DNA of 64,000 nucleotides from Pyxidicoccus caerfyrddinensis (GCF_010894405.1 NZ_JAAIYA010000008.1:62001-126000), one strand, 5' to 3'. Counted from the stretch's first letter, positions 52,894-61,882 are shown. Notes: generated by a model from the letters alone, not told the origin. A program made the numbers and translations.

Positions 52894-54480
52894 CTACTTT
52901 CTCCGGAAGATGGAGCGGCCCTCGCGGAGGCACGCGATGAGCGCGTCGCGGCGGAGCCCGTTTGCGTCGACGACCTCGTCCACGAGCCACAGCCGCACGC
53001 GGTCGAGGAGTTCGTCGTTCCGGAAGAAGTCCTCGTCGGAGCCCAGCTCGGTCTCCAGGTCGCCGCCGAAGCGGATGTCGTGGTCCTCGCCGAGGAAGAG
53101 TCGCGCGCGGATGCCGCCGGAGACCATCAATGACTTGTCATTGCGGAAGCCGTGGATGAGGTCCTTCGCGACGAGGTCCCCGCCGACGAAGAAGGCCCCG
53201 TCCGTGACGAGGCTTCCACACCGCAGCGCCCCGGCGATGGCGACCCGGGAGTCCGGGTCACAGTCCCGGACGAGCCCGGTGACTTCGGCATCCCCCAGCA
53301 CGAGCAGGGTGCCGACGATGCGCAGGTGGCCCTCGACGCGGAGGTCGCCGGGGACGACACGGACCTCGCCGGGCCCCACCTCCAGGTCGCCTACAACGAC
53401 CTCCGTGGGACGTGGGGCTGGAGCCGCTTCGCGCAGCAGCCACGCGGCGGCGTAGAAGCCCCAGGGCTCCACGTTGCGCTCGCGCAGCTCGCGAGCCCAC
53501 TCCTCGGCGGTGGGCGGGAGTGGCTCCATCCACCTGTCCAGCGCCTCGACCTTGCCATCCTCGAAGGCCGTGTCCGACTGAAGCCGCTCCGCGACGCGGG
53601 CCTTCACGTCCTGCAGCGCCGCACGGGTGATGCTCATCGCGTGAGAACCCCTGGGCGGCTCGACAGCGGGCGCCATCGCGACTCCCTTGGGGGGCCTGGT
53701 GGGACGGCGGCGTGCGCCCAGGAGGTCCACGACCGCGCGCAGGGCGATGCACGTACGGTCTTCCGGCGGGTAGCGCTCCGTCGCGATGCGATGGAGGTCC
53801 TGCCAGGTGAGCGCGGCCCCCGTGCCCTCATCACCGAGTTTCGCCACGGACACAGGAGGCGGGGACGTGTACCCGAGGTAGCCGTGGAGAAGAGGCGAAG
53901 CCCATAGCCGTGCGAGCAACCTGGTGCGCTCGAGCTGCTCGGTATCGAAGGCCTCGGTCAGCTTTGCCTCGAAGACGATGAGCTTCGAGGGAAGCACGAG
54001 CGCGAGGTCCGGCTTCGCGCTGAACACGCCCTCGAGCACGCCGTAGACGACGCGGTTCTGCACGTCCAGCGCGCTCCCCGGGAGGGTGCCCTCCGGCCCA
54101 ACCCCGATGGACAGACGGTCTGCCTTCGTCCGCACCTGGGCCGGATGGGTCTGCTTCGGGTCGCGGAGGACTGGCGCGAGCTGCGACCACCGGGTGTGCG
54201 GACGTTCCTCGGCAACGAGCCCGACCAGTTCATCCATGCGGCTGGAGACGTCGCTGCCCTTCCACATCTCGTACGCATCCCGGATGAGGGCGACTTCGGT
54301 CAGGACCACGGCGCCAGCGGCCTCGCCGGGAACGTCCATGTCACGCGCACGGAGGACGGCCAGCACCCGCGCCATCGCGCTCTCCTGGGGCGCGGTGGCA
54401 AGCCCCTCATGGAGGAGTCGAAAGAGGTGCGAGCAGGCCGCGCGCTCCTCCCGATTGAAGCTGTCGAAGGGAATCTCCAT
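52894..54480 (-). CDS. PD-(D/E)XK nuclease-like domain fused to bactofilin-like beta-solenoid
   Basis: 528 residues from the ATG at 54480, one uninterrupted frame. Residues about 60-260 carry a PD-(D/E)XK pattern: GVLEGVFSAKPDLALVLP (E150, D158), LIVFEAKLTEAF (E171, K173) and Q182. A Pro-rich linker leads to a helical region from MSITRAALQDVKARV (282), then residues about 360-475 form short regularly spaced strands with Gly turns (VVVGDLEV, VVPGDLRVEGHLRIVGTLLV, VAIAGALRCGSLVTDGAFFV, FVGGDLVAKDL), the look of bactofilin or polymer-forming proteins. A C-terminal helical tail follows. A nuclease that could be displayed on a filament is an inference. No ribosome site is clear. Neighbours are a sirtuin upstream and DUF1993/GST downstream. 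Confidence 0.72.
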   Translation of the reverse strand: MEIPFDSFNREERAACSHLFRLLHEGLATAPQESAMARVLAVLRARDMDVPGEAAGAVVLTEVALIRDAYEMWKGSDVSSRMDELVGLVAEERPHTRWSQLAPVLRDPKQTHPAQVRTKADRLSIGVGPEGTLPGSALDVQNRVVYGVLEGVFSAKPDLALVLPSKLIVFEAKLTEAFDTEQLERTRLLARLWASPLLHGYLGYTSPPPVSVAKLGDEGTGAALTWQDLHRIATERYPPEDRTCIALRAVVDLLGARRRPTRPPKGVAMAPAVEPPRGSHAMSITRAALQDVKARVAERLQSDTAFEDGKVEALDRWMEPLPPTAEEWARELRERNVEPWGFYAAAWLLREAAPAPRPTEVVVGDLEVGPGEVRVVPGDLRVEGHLRIVGTLLVLGDAEVTGLVRDCDPDSRVAIAGALRCGSLVTDGAFFVGGDLVAKDLIHGFRNDKSLMVSGGIRARLFLGEDHDIRFGGDLETELGSDEDFFRNDELLDRVRLWLVDEVVDANGLRRDALIACLREGRSIFRRK

Positions 54481-54570
54481 TCGCGCAATATGCCCCCACC
54501 TCCTGCCAGATGGGACGGGCAACCTGCGCACCCGGCTGAACCATGCCCACGGCGGCGGTTGCCGCGCGCC

Positions 54571-55407
54571 TCAGGTCCGCTCCATTTCCTCCCCAATCCC
54601 CTTCAGGGCCTCCAGTGCCTTGAGGGGAAGGCTGATGCCTCCCGCGGGCACCTGAGGCTCGCGGACGTTGATGCGGATGAGCGTTCCGCCGTGGTCCGCC
54701 GCGGCGTCCTCGCAGAACTCGCGAACGGAGGGGATGGCCGTCCCGGCGCCGCACTCGACGATGGCCAGCCTGCCGGGCCGCACGGCCGCCAGCCACTCGT
54801 TGAGCCGCTGCCTCTGGGCGCGCGAGCGTGAGCCATCCCATCCCCAGTCCCCGAACATGAGGATGTTGGGCCGCAGGAGCGAGCCGCAAGTCGGGCACCT
54901 GGGCAGGGGCGGCCGAGCACGGAAGGTCTCCGCGTCTACCTCCACGGAGTAGGGCCCGGCGGCGGTGATGCCCGAGCACGAGCCGCCCAGACACTGAACG
55001 AAGTGGATGGAGCCATGCACTTCGAGGATGCGCGCGTCGGGGAAGCCGGCCTTCTGGAACTGGCCGTCCACGTTGGAGGTGAAGACGAAGGCCCCGTGGC
55101 GCATGCGTGAGGCCCAGGTGCGCAGCAGCTCGAATCCCGGGTGGGGCACCGTGGCCCGGTACAGCCCGAGCCGGTGGCCGTAGAAGCCCCAGGCAAACTC
55201 AGGGTCGCGCTCGAACCAGGCCGGGTTGGCCATCGAGGCGAACTCCAGGCCGAGCTTCGCGTAGGCGGGGTAGGCCTTCCAGAAGCCCTCGGTCCCGCGA
55301 AAGTCGGGCAGGCCCGAATCCACGCCCATGCCCGCACCCGCCCCGATGATGAGCGCGTCGGCGGAGCGGAGTACCTCGGCGGCACGGCGGAATTCTGACT
55401 GGGACAT
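54571..55407 (-). CDS. NAD-dependent protein deacetylase, sirtuin family
   Basis: 278 residues. It removes acyl groups from lysine using NAD+. Sirtuin motifs are clear: IIGAGAGMGVDSGLPDFRG near 20-39, FTSNVDGQFQKAGF near 109-122, the catalytic His in EVHGSIHF near 130, and a zinc site of two Cys pairs (VQCLGGSC, PRCPTCGS). RPNILMFGDWGW and CGAGTAIPSV contribute to NAD and substrate binding. The helical module is shorter than in yeast Sir2, as in bacterial CobB-like proteins, although the LRPNILMFGDW stretch is of a less common class. It is the first gene of a minus-strand run including the nuclease-solenoid fusion. Confidence 0.93.
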   Translation of the reverse strand: MSQSEFRRAAEVLRSADALIIGAGAGMGVDSGLPDFRGTEGFWKAYPAYAKLGLEFASMANPAWFERDPEFAWGFYGHRLGLYRATVPHPGFELLRTWASRMRHGAFVFTSNVDGQFQKAGFPDARILEVHGSIHFVQCLGGSCSGITAAGPYSVEVDAETFRARPPLPRCPTCGSLLRPNILMFGDWGWDGSRSRAQRQRLNEWLAAVRPGRLAIVECGAGTAIPSVREFCEDAAADHGGTLIRINVREPQVPAGGISLPLKALEALKGIGEEMERT

Positions 55408-55551
55408 GCGAACCTGCCTTGTGCCCGGAGGGCATCCGCGTGAACGACAGGCGAAGCATACCGCCGCCCTCGAACGCAGGCAGCACGCCGACGCGCTGAT
55501 TGAGCCCCGGCGTCGCGTCCGGCCCCGGGGCCTCGGGGCCTGGAGACACGA

Positions 55552-55583
55552 CCGCCGGGCCCCCGTGAAGGAGGGCCCGGCGG
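55552..55583 (-). terminator. Hairpin terminator after the metzincin gene
   Basis: CCGCCGGGCCC pairs perfectly with GGGCCCGGCGG (11 bp) across a 10-base loop, about 33 bases beyond the metallopeptidase stop on its strand. No T-run. Confidence 0.55.
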
Positions 55584-55616
55584 CGGGATGCGACGCTTCA
55601 GCAGGGACGGCGGGGA

Positions 55617-56855
55617 CTACCGGGCGTCCACGGTGAGGCAGGGCTCCATCTTCTCGGGAGCGACGAGGAACAGCTCCTCGCGGCCCAGGTCCTGGGTGAT
55701 GCCCGGCGTGGCGAAGCCAATCTGACCACCGCCGTCATACGCGAGGGCCAGCCAGTCGTGCTGCGACGCGGGGAACACGTTGTTGGCGGCGCCGGAGCGA
55801 TTGAAGTCCAGGGCGTAGGACGCGGCCTGGATGCTCCCATTGGCATTGAAGTCCAGGTTGACGCTCGCGTTGCCAACGACCTGGGCGTTGTTGAAGCGAA
55901 GCCCGCTGATCTTCGCGAGGTCCGCTTCCGTGGTCGGGGCGACGGGCGCGAACGCGGAGGCCTCGTTGACGCTCGCTTCGTTGAAGGCGGCCACCCGCAC
56001 GCGCGAATAGTCGAGCACGTTGTTCAAGCCGCCAATGCCGAAGCCATAGAACTGGTACTCGTAGTTCATGATGCTCAGGTAATTGGGCTTGTAGTTGCTG
56101 TCATCGTTCCCACCGTGGCGCAGGCCGATGTTGTGCCCCAGCTCGTGCATGACGGTGCCGGCCAGCTGCAGCTCCGTGGCCGCGATGAAGCCCAGCGTCA
56201 CCACGAAGTCATGCGCGGGAATTCCGCGCGAGATGCCGCTGGAGTTTCCGCCGGCGTACCGGTTCGCGAACAGCATGTAGTGGAAGTAGGGCGCGCGGAG
56301 CGCGGCGAAGTACTTCCCCTTGATGACGTCGAAGTCCGTCCAGACGGGGTTCAGGTCCTGGTCCGCGTCCGCCGCGGCGATCTGCTGATCCACCACGATG
56401 TGCAGGGTGATGCCCGTGGAGCCATCCGGGTTCGTCACCGGCGCGTTGGCGAAGGCGTTGATGACCCGGTTCAGCATGGCCTGGGTGGGCTGTTGGTTGG
56501 GGTAGTAGTCCGCCTCGATGAAGATGTCCTTCCTGCGCGCGTTCGCGCCGAGGGCCGTCAGGTCCAGGCCGCCGCCGAAGCCGAACGACTCCGCGTAGTC
56601 GTTGAGCCGGTCTCCGTCCGTGTCGGGGTTGTTGGGGTTGGTGCCCAGCAACGTCTCCACGGCGTCGCAGACGGCGTCGCCGTCCGTATCGGGGAGAAGC
56701 GAGCATGCGGGGATTGGGAGGGGAATGGCCGTTGCCACTTCCACGCCCTGGCGGGTGCTGGCCGTCTCCGCTTCCGGGAGGTCGGCGCCGCCACACCCGT
56801 TCAATCCCAGGAGCGCAACGGAAGCCGTCAGCAGGGCCTTGTGAAGCTTGGACAT
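55617..56855 (-). CDS. Metzincin-type metallopeptidase lipoprotein with calcium repeats
   Basis: 412 residues from the ATG at 56855. A lipoprotein signal ends LLGLNGCGG (Cys near 20). Residues about 55-95 hold thrombospondin type 3-like Asp-rich repeats (DTDGDAVCDAVETLLGTN, DTDGDRLNDYAESFG) that bind calcium. The peptidase follows with the extended zinc site MHELGHNIGLRHGGND near 245 and the Met-turn YLSIMNYEYQF near 262, which defines metzincins. The C-terminal ~120 residues form a beta-rich domain ending PEKMEPCLTVDAR. Likely a surface-bound protease acting outside the cell. Divergent from a LysR gene across an unusually AT-rich region. Confidence 0.88.
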   Translation of the reverse strand: MSKLHKALLTASVALLGLNGCGGADLPEAETASTRQGVEVATAIPLPIPACSLLPDTDGDAVCDAVETLLGTNPNNPDTDGDRLNDYAESFGFGGGLDLTALGANARRKDIFIEADYYPNQQPTQAMLNRVINAFANAPVTNPDGSTGITLHIVVDQQIAAADADQDLNPVWTDFDVIKGKYFAALRAPYFHYMLFANRYAGGNSSGISRGIPAHDFVVTLGFIAATELQLAGTVMHELGHNIGLRHGGNDDSNYKPNYLSIMNYEYQFYGFGIGGLNNVLDYSRVRVAAFNEASVNEASAFAPVAPTTEADLAKISGLRFNNAQVVGNASVNLDFNANGSIQAASYALDFNRSGAANNVFPASQHDWLALAYDGGGQIGFATPGITQDLGREELFLVAPEKMEPCLTVDAR

Positions 56856-56934
56856 AAAATTCTTTCTGTTCGCAAAGGATTGGCATCGCGCCAATCGCCA
56901 ACTTCCTTACGTTTTGCCGCTTTTTTTGGCTATT

Positions 56935-56950
56935 CTATTTTTACTCGATT
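56935..56950. promoter_or_regulatory. AT-rich element CTATTTTTACTCGATT, copy 1
   Basis: Lies in the AT-rich stretch between the metzincin gene (minus) and the LysR gene (plus), at 80 bases from the metzincin start. Apart from one extra T it is the same as the 15-base sequence at 61803-61817 before the glycosidase-like gene. It may be a promoter part or a binding site shared by genes for secreted enzymes. Confidence 0.35.
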
Positions 56951-57036
56951 CGCTTGATTGAGTCAGGCATTGAGACATTGAGAGACAGGCCGCTCGGGCC
57001 GCGAGCGCATGGAGCGCGCGTGCGCCGGCGTCCCCG

Positions 57037-57990
57037 ATGTGGTGCACTTCCGGGGTGCTCGAAAGCGTCACCATCGACCAGCTCCGGACACTCCGTGCGG
57101 TCGCGGAGGAGGGAAGCTTCACCGCGGCGGCCCGTCGGCTCGGACAGGGTCAGCCCGCGGTCAGTCAGGCGATGAAGCGGCTCGAGAAGCAGCTGGGGCT
57201 GCGCCTCTTCGACAGGAGCGGCCGGGTTCCCCGACTGACGGCGAAGGGCGAAGCCGTCGTCGCCGCGGCGGAGCGGCTTCACGATGACCTGGCCGTCTTC
57301 CAGACGTTGATTGGGCGCATCAAGAGCGGAGCGGAGACGAAGCTCTCGCTCGCGGTCGACGCCATGTTCCCGACGGGCGCGCTGCTGGCCTTCATCCACG
57401 AATTCGCCAAGGCACACCCCGGCGTGGAGCTGGCGCTCGAAATCGAGTTCCTCGCGGCGGTGACCGCGCTCGTGCGGGAGCGGCGGGCCACGCTCGGCAT
57501 CGCGGGGACAGACGTGGACCTCGCGGGGCTGGAGCAGCGCCCCATCGCCAACCTGCGGATGATTCCGGTCGCCGCGCCGTCACATCCCCTGGCGGCGGGG
57601 AAGGATGTCCTCACGGAGGAACGACTTGCCTCCGCCGTGCAGATCGTCCTCACCGAGCGCACTCCGGCGGGCCAGCCCGGCTCCTCGGACCGGGGTGTCT
57701 TCTCGACCCGGACGTGGCGGGTCGCCGACCTGATGACGAAGCATGCGCTCATCGCGGACGGGCTTGGCTGGGGCCACGAGCCCGAGCACCTCGTGCGTGA
57801 GGACCTCGCGGCGGGGCGGCTCGTGGAGCTGCGGCTCGCGGCCTGGGAGGGCGGGCCTCCGCCCCAGCGCTCGCTCGCCCTCGTCCGCCGCAAGGGCGCG
57901 CCGCTGGGGCCCGTGGCGACGTGGGCCTCCAACCGCCTGACGAGCCTCTGCCAGGAAGCGCTGGGCGCCCCACCCCATCACACGAGGTGA
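57037..57990 (+). CDS. LysR-family transcriptional regulator
   Basis: 317 residues from the ATG at 57037; a GTG at 57055 would give a more typical start (LESVTIDQLRTLRAV). The helix-turn-helix shows LRTLRAVAEEGSFTAAARRL and QPAVSQAMKRLEKQLGLRLF, with RSGRVPRLTAKGEAV. The effector-binding domain runs from about residue 95 (ETKLSLAVDAMFPTGALLAF) to the end. It lies 60 bases upstream of a pirin gene in the same direction. LysR proteins often activate such a neighbour, and a palindrome sits in the gap. Confidence 0.9.
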   Translation: MWCTSGVLESVTIDQLRTLRAVAEEGSFTAAARRLGQGQPAVSQAMKRLEKQLGLRLFDRSGRVPRLTAKGEAVVAAAERLHDDLAVFQTLIGRIKSGAETKLSLAVDAMFPTGALLAFIHEFAKAHPGVELALEIEFLAAVTALVRERRATLGIAGTDVDLAGLEQRPIANLRMIPVAAPSHPLAAGKDVLTEERLASAVQIVLTERTPAGQPGSSDRGVFSTRTWRVADLMTKHALIADGLGWGHEPEHLVREDLAAGRLVELRLAAWEGGPPPQRSLALVRRKGAPLGPVATWASNRLTSLCQEALGAPPHHTR

Positions 57991-58003
57991 TGATAACCAT
58001 CAT
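57990..58003. promoter_or_regulatory. Palindrome ATGAT-AACC-ATCAT before the pirin gene
   Basis: A perfect 5+5 inverted repeat spanning the LysR stop and the start of the 60-base gap. It has the size of a LysR-type operator (short inverted repeat in a longer AT-containing site) and lies 48 bases before the pirin ATG. Binding by the adjacent LysR protein is a guess. Confidence 0.35.
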
Positions 58004-58050
58004 GCGCCCGGCGGATTTACGTCGGGACACGCGCTCTTACTGTACTTGTC

Positions 58051-59001
58051 ATGAAGACCGCGACGCATGCCATTGCCCCTTCCACTTCTCCCCTTCCCCT
58101 TCCCCGCGCCCGTCCCCTGGAGAGCGTCCATGGCGGAGGTCCGCTTCACTGGGTCGGTGACGGCTTCCGGGTGAATACCCTCGTCCCGAGCAGGGGCCTT
58201 TCGCAGGAGCGGACCAGTCCCTTCCTGTTGCTCGACTACCATCCTCGCCACGACTACCCGGCGCTGGCCGCAGGTCAGCGCGGCGTCGGCTGGCACCCTC
58301 ACCGGGGCTTCGAGACAGTCACCCTGGCTTTCGAGGGGTCCGTCGCGCACCGGGACACCGCGGGCCATGCGGGCGTCATCGGGCCGGGCGACGTGCAGTG
58401 GATGACGGCCGCGTCCGGCATCCTCCACGAGGAGTACCACGAGCACGGATTCTCCCGTCGCGGAGGCGCGTTCCACATGCTGCAGCTCTGGGTCAACCTT
58501 CCTCGCGCGAGCAAGATGGACCCGCCGGACTACCAGCCCATCACCGCGGACCAGATTCCCATCGTCCGGGTCGGAGGTGAAGACAACACCAGCACGGTCC
58601 GAGTCATCGCCGGGGCATACGGAGACGCCCGGGGGCCCGCGCGGACCTTCACGCCCATCACGCTGCTCGACGTGAAGCTCACGGCGGGCACGGCGCTCGA
58701 GGTGCCCGTGCCCTCACATCACAATGCCTTCGTGCTCGTCGCCGGTGGCCGCGTCTCCACCGACGGTGACTCGCTCGCCGCGGGGTCTCTCGCCGTCTTC
58801 GCCAACGAGGGCGAGCAGCTCGCGCTGCGCGCAGAGGAGGACGCGCGCCTCATCGTCCTCGCGGGGGAGCCCATCCGGGAGCCCATCGTCCATGTGGGGC
58901 CCTTCGTCATGAACACCGAGCGCGAAATCCTCCAGGCCATTCACGACTTCGAGGCGGGACGCTTCGGTGAGACGCCCACGGACGAGGCGCCTCGGAGCTG
59001 A
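58051..59001 (+). CDS. Pirin family protein
   Basis: 316 residues. Two cupin domains: the N-terminal one has GVGWHPHRGFETVTLAFEGS with the metal-binding His pair, SGILHEEYHEHG with the further His/Glu ligands, and FHMLQLWVNLP; the C-terminal one (TFTPITLLDVKLTAGTALEV) is usually metal-free. Pirins oxidise flavonols such as quercetin or act as regulators; the activity here is undetermined. There is no Shine-Dalgarno before the ATG, and TTACTGT just upstream could be a -10 site, so a leaderless message is possible. It converges with the MFS gene. Confidence 0.9.
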   Translation: MKTATHAIAPSTSPLPLPRARPLESVHGGGPLHWVGDGFRVNTLVPSRGLSQERTSPFLLLDYHPRHDYPALAAGQRGVGWHPHRGFETVTLAFEGSVAHRDTAGHAGVIGPGDVQWMTAASGILHEEYHEHGFSRRGGAFHMLQLWVNLPRASKMDPPDYQPITADQIPIVRVGGEDNTSTVRVIAGAYGDARGPARTFTPITLLDVKLTAGTALEVPVPSHHNAFVLVAGGRVSTDGDSLAAGSLAVFANEGEQLALRAEEDARLIVLAGEPIREPIVHVGPFVMNTEREILQAIHDFEAGRFGETPTDEAPRS

Positions 59002-59012
59002 GCCCCGCGCGA

Positions 59013-60269
59013 CTATGCCGCCTGCCGGGGTTGGCGGAGCAGCAGCAGGCCGGCCACCATCACGAAGGCCAGGGCGGACAGGGACAGCGAGACGTGGATG
59101 TTGGTCACGCTTCCCAAGAGCCCCACCGTCACTCCGCTGAACGCCCGCAGGCCCAGGGCCGACATGCTGAAGAGCCCCAGGACGCGGCCCCTGATGGTGT
59201 CCGGGGCATTCAGCTGAACAATCGCCTGGGTCATGCTGCTGAAGGAGAGCTCGAGGAATCCGGCCAGGAACAGCACGCAGATGGCCGCCGGATACCAGCT
59301 CATGAACGAGAACGCGAAGAGCGAGCAGCCCCACAGGAACGCCATCTTCAACGCGGAAGCAGCCGTCGTCGGCAGCCACGTCCCCCGCGTCTCGAGCAGG
59401 ACGCCCGCGAGCAGCGCACCGGCCGCATCCGCTCCCAGCAGGAGCGTATAGGCCAGGCCGGGGTCTCCATGGCCCAGCTCCGTGGCGAAGCCCGGCATCT
59501 GCGCCTGGTAGCTGTTGCCAATGAAGAAGGAGGCGGCCCCCGCCAGCAACACCATGGGCGCGACCACGGGCATCCCGCGCACGTCGCGGAGCGTATGCAC
59601 GATGTCGGCGAAGCCCCGGACGGCACGCTTGGGGACCGTCGTCGCCGCGCGAAAGTGCCGGCCGTAGGGTGCGCTCACCAACCAGAGCAGGAGGGGCAGA
59701 TAGAACAGCGTGTTGACGAAGATGGCCCGAGTCGGCCCGAGCGTCCGCATGATGATGCTGCCGACACCGGGGCCCACCAGGACGCCGAGGTAGCGGGCCG
59801 TCGCATTCAGGCGCACCGCGCTGGTCAGGGAGCTCGGACCCACGATGTCGTAGAGCAACATCTGACTGGAGGTGCTCCAGAGGACCCCCGCGCAGCCATG
59901 GAGCGTGAGGAGCACCATCGCGTGCCACATCTGCAAGGAGTCCGTGACGAAGAAGTATCCCCACCCCAAGGAGGCGGTGATGAAGAGCACCATGCCGGCC
60001 TGGATGAGGCGCCTGGAGTCGAACCGGTCATTGAGCGCACCCACCGGCACCGAGAACATCAGGAACGGGAGCCAGTGGGACACCACCGCGAACCCACCCA
60101 GCGCCGGTGAGTGGAACTTCTGGAACGCCACCCAGTAGCTGATCACGTGCTCGATGTTGTCGGCCATCATCGCCAACATGAACGTGATGAGGAACGTCCG
60201 ATAGCCAGGGATACGGAGCGCGCTGGTTGCAACAGGCGGGGCGGCCACGGTGGAGGTCGTGGAGGTCAT
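59013..60269 (-). CDS. Major facilitator superfamily transporter
   Basis: 418 residues from MTSTTSTVAAPP; a longer start at 60314 is possible and neither has a strong ribosome site. About twelve hydrophobic segments; the loop 2-3 signature of the superfamily reads GALNDRFDSRRLIQAG. WSTSSQMLLYDIVGPSSLT is typical of the EntS/MefA-like (MFS_3) exporters. Probably exports a small molecule; substrate not evident. Convergent with pirin (11 bases) and followed upstream by the HExxH peptidase in the same direction. Confidence 0.9.
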   Translation of the reverse strand: MTSTTSTVAAPPVATSALRIPGYRTFLITFMLAMMADNIEHVISYWVAFQKFHSPALGGFAVVSHWLPFLMFSVPVGALNDRFDSRRLIQAGMVLFITASLGWGYFFVTDSLQMWHAMVLLTLHGCAGVLWSTSSQMLLYDIVGPSSLTSAVRLNATARYLGVLVGPGVGSIIMRTLGPTRAIFVNTLFYLPLLLWLVSAPYGRHFRAATTVPKRAVRGFADIVHTLRDVRGMPVVAPMVLLAGAASFFIGNSYQAQMPGFATELGHGDPGLAYTLLLGADAAGALLAGVLLETRGTWLPTTAASALKMAFLWGCSLFAFSFMSWYPAAICVLFLAGFLELSFSSMTQAIVQLNAPDTIRGRVLGLFSMSALGLRAFSGVTVGLLGSVTNIHVSLSLSALAFVMVAGLLLLRQPRQAA

Positions 60270-60334
60270 GGATGTTTCACGTATAGGGACAACGACCTGA
60301 AGTCCAAGTCCCATTTCGCCATGGGGAGGCCGCT

Positions 60335-61645
60335 TCAGCCCGGAGGTTTACGCACGGTGACATCACCCGTGCGCACTCCCGGCACCTGCTCCCAGCCCGT
60401 GGCCAGCTCCAGCTCCCAGCCGTCCCCGGAGAGCGTGTTGCCGTGGGTCTCCAGAGGGAGGGGCACCGTGGCGCTCTTCCACCGCTCATCCACCAGCACG
60501 CCCGAGTTCACCGTCAGGCTTCCCCACGCGTCCACGATGCGCCCACTCGGGTACACCGTGCCCACGCCGTCGATGGGCACCAGCTCCCCGGGCTTGAACT
60601 CGATGCGCATGCGCTCGAGCGGCAGCCGCAACACCGGCCCTTCCACGAAGCGCTGACGCAGCTTCACGAGCCGGGCCTGGGCCGCGCGCTCGCGCTCGGC
60701 CTCGCGCTGCTCCAGCTCCGGCGCACCGTACGCCTTGCCGCGGCTCGCGAGCAGCTCCTCCGACGGAGGCTTCGTGTCCAGGGACAGCGCGCGGGCCAGG
60801 AGCTCGCCCAGGTCCGCCCGCTCCAGGGCCTCGCGTCGCCAGCGTGCGCCGGCCGCGTCGTCGAGGAGCAGCCCGTACGCGGGGCCTGAGGCGTGCACGA
60901 AGGTACGCACCAGGGTGGGCTGCCCGGGGGTTTCCGCGAGCGCGGTCTTCACGAGCGCCAGGCGCGCGGCGGCCTTCGAGGCTCCCAGCCGCACACCGGT
61001 GTACTCGGCGAGGCCCTCGTTTTGCTCCAGCGCGCGCTCCTCCTCCGTGGCCTTCGGGAAGAGGGCGCGACGGGCCGAGCGGAAGCCGAGCGCGTCCTGC
61101 ACGGCGGCGCGACGGGTGGCGCCGCGCGACTCCAGCGCCCGCGCGAGCGCCCGCCATTCGAGCTGCAGGAGTGTCCGGCCCCGGGCCGTTTCGAGGTGCG
61201 CATTGGCCTTGTCTCCCGTGGTGAGCCCCCGGCGGCGCTGCAGGTGGTGGAAGGCCTCGTGCGCGAGCATCACGCGCAGGGCCGTCGGGTCCTCCGGCAG
61301 GGGCCAGAGCAGCTGCACCCAGAGCGTGCCCGCCCATTCCGTGGCGGTGTTGGCGACCGTCACATCCGACGGCAGGTCGCCGGTGAAGGGAGGGCCCGGG
61401 TACTTTCCCTGTTTCGGCGCCTCGCTCGCGATGAAGCGCCGGCTCTGCGCGTCCACCACCATCACAGGCGCACAGAGGGAGTCGCCCCAGAGGGCACCCG
61501 CGTCAGCGCGGCACGTGCGTTCGAGTTCCTTGAAGGCGCGGGTGACCGCCCCGACCTCGGGCCCGGGTGCCGCCGCGTGGGCGGATGCCGTGGACACCAG
61601 TGCCAGCGACAGCACGAGACCTTGGATATGAAGGCGGGCAACCAT
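60335..61645 (-). CDS. Secreted HExxH zinc metallopeptidase-like protein
   Basis: 436 residues. Signal peptide to about residue 25 (STASAHAAA). A zinc-protease motif reads VMLAHEAFHHLQRRRG near 128-143, and a downstream EQNEGLAEYTGVRLG near 215 offers the third ligand Glu, a gluzincin-like spacing of about 80 residues. The C-terminal ~120 residues form a beta-rich domain (PLERMRIEFKPGELVPIDG, GRIVDAWGSLTVNSG). Overall family not recognised; the HEAFHH motif is the only firm clue. Probably acts outside the cytoplasm. Confidence 0.72.
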   Translation of the reverse strand: MVARLHIQGLVLSLALVSTASAHAAAPGPEVGAVTRAFKELERTCRADAGALWGDSLCAPVMVVDAQSRRFIASEAPKQGKYPGPPFTGDLPSDVTVANTATEWAGTLWVQLLWPLPEDPTALRVMLAHEAFHHLQRRRGLTTGDKANAHLETARGRTLLQLEWRALARALESRGATRRAAVQDALGFRSARRALFPKATEEERALEQNEGLAEYTGVRLGASKAAARLALVKTALAETPGQPTLVRTFVHASGPAYGLLLDDAAGARWRREALERADLGELLARALSLDTKPPSEELLASRGKAYGAPELEQREAERERAAQARLVKLRQRFVEGPVLRLPLERMRIEFKPGELVPIDGVGTVYPSGRIVDAWGSLTVNSGVLVDERWKSATVPLPLETHGNTLSGDGWELELATGWEQVPGVRTGDVTVRKPPG

Positions 61646-61802
61646 GCATCCTCCTTGGCGAGCAGCACTTCAGCCTCGCATGGTACGCGCGCGCAGTGGA
61701 GACGTCGCCGCCGTCGCCTCAGTCAGCTGTCTGCCATTGAGGCGGACGTGCCCGAACGGCCGGGCAAGAATCCGACCGACGCACGGCTTATACAAATTTT
61801 AC

Positions 61803-61817
61803 CTATTTTACTCGATT
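61803..61817. promoter_or_regulatory. AT-rich element CTATTTTACTCGATT, copy 2
   Basis: Lies 66 bases upstream of the glycosidase-like start in an AT-rich stretch, just before a TTGACA-like hexamer (61826-61831). Matches the element at 56935-56950 except for one missing T. Confidence 0.35.
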
Positions 61818-61882
61818 TAAATATTGACACTCCGAATTCGGCGCTCGCAATGTCGGCCCGTCGCATTGCAGAGGAGCGCACC

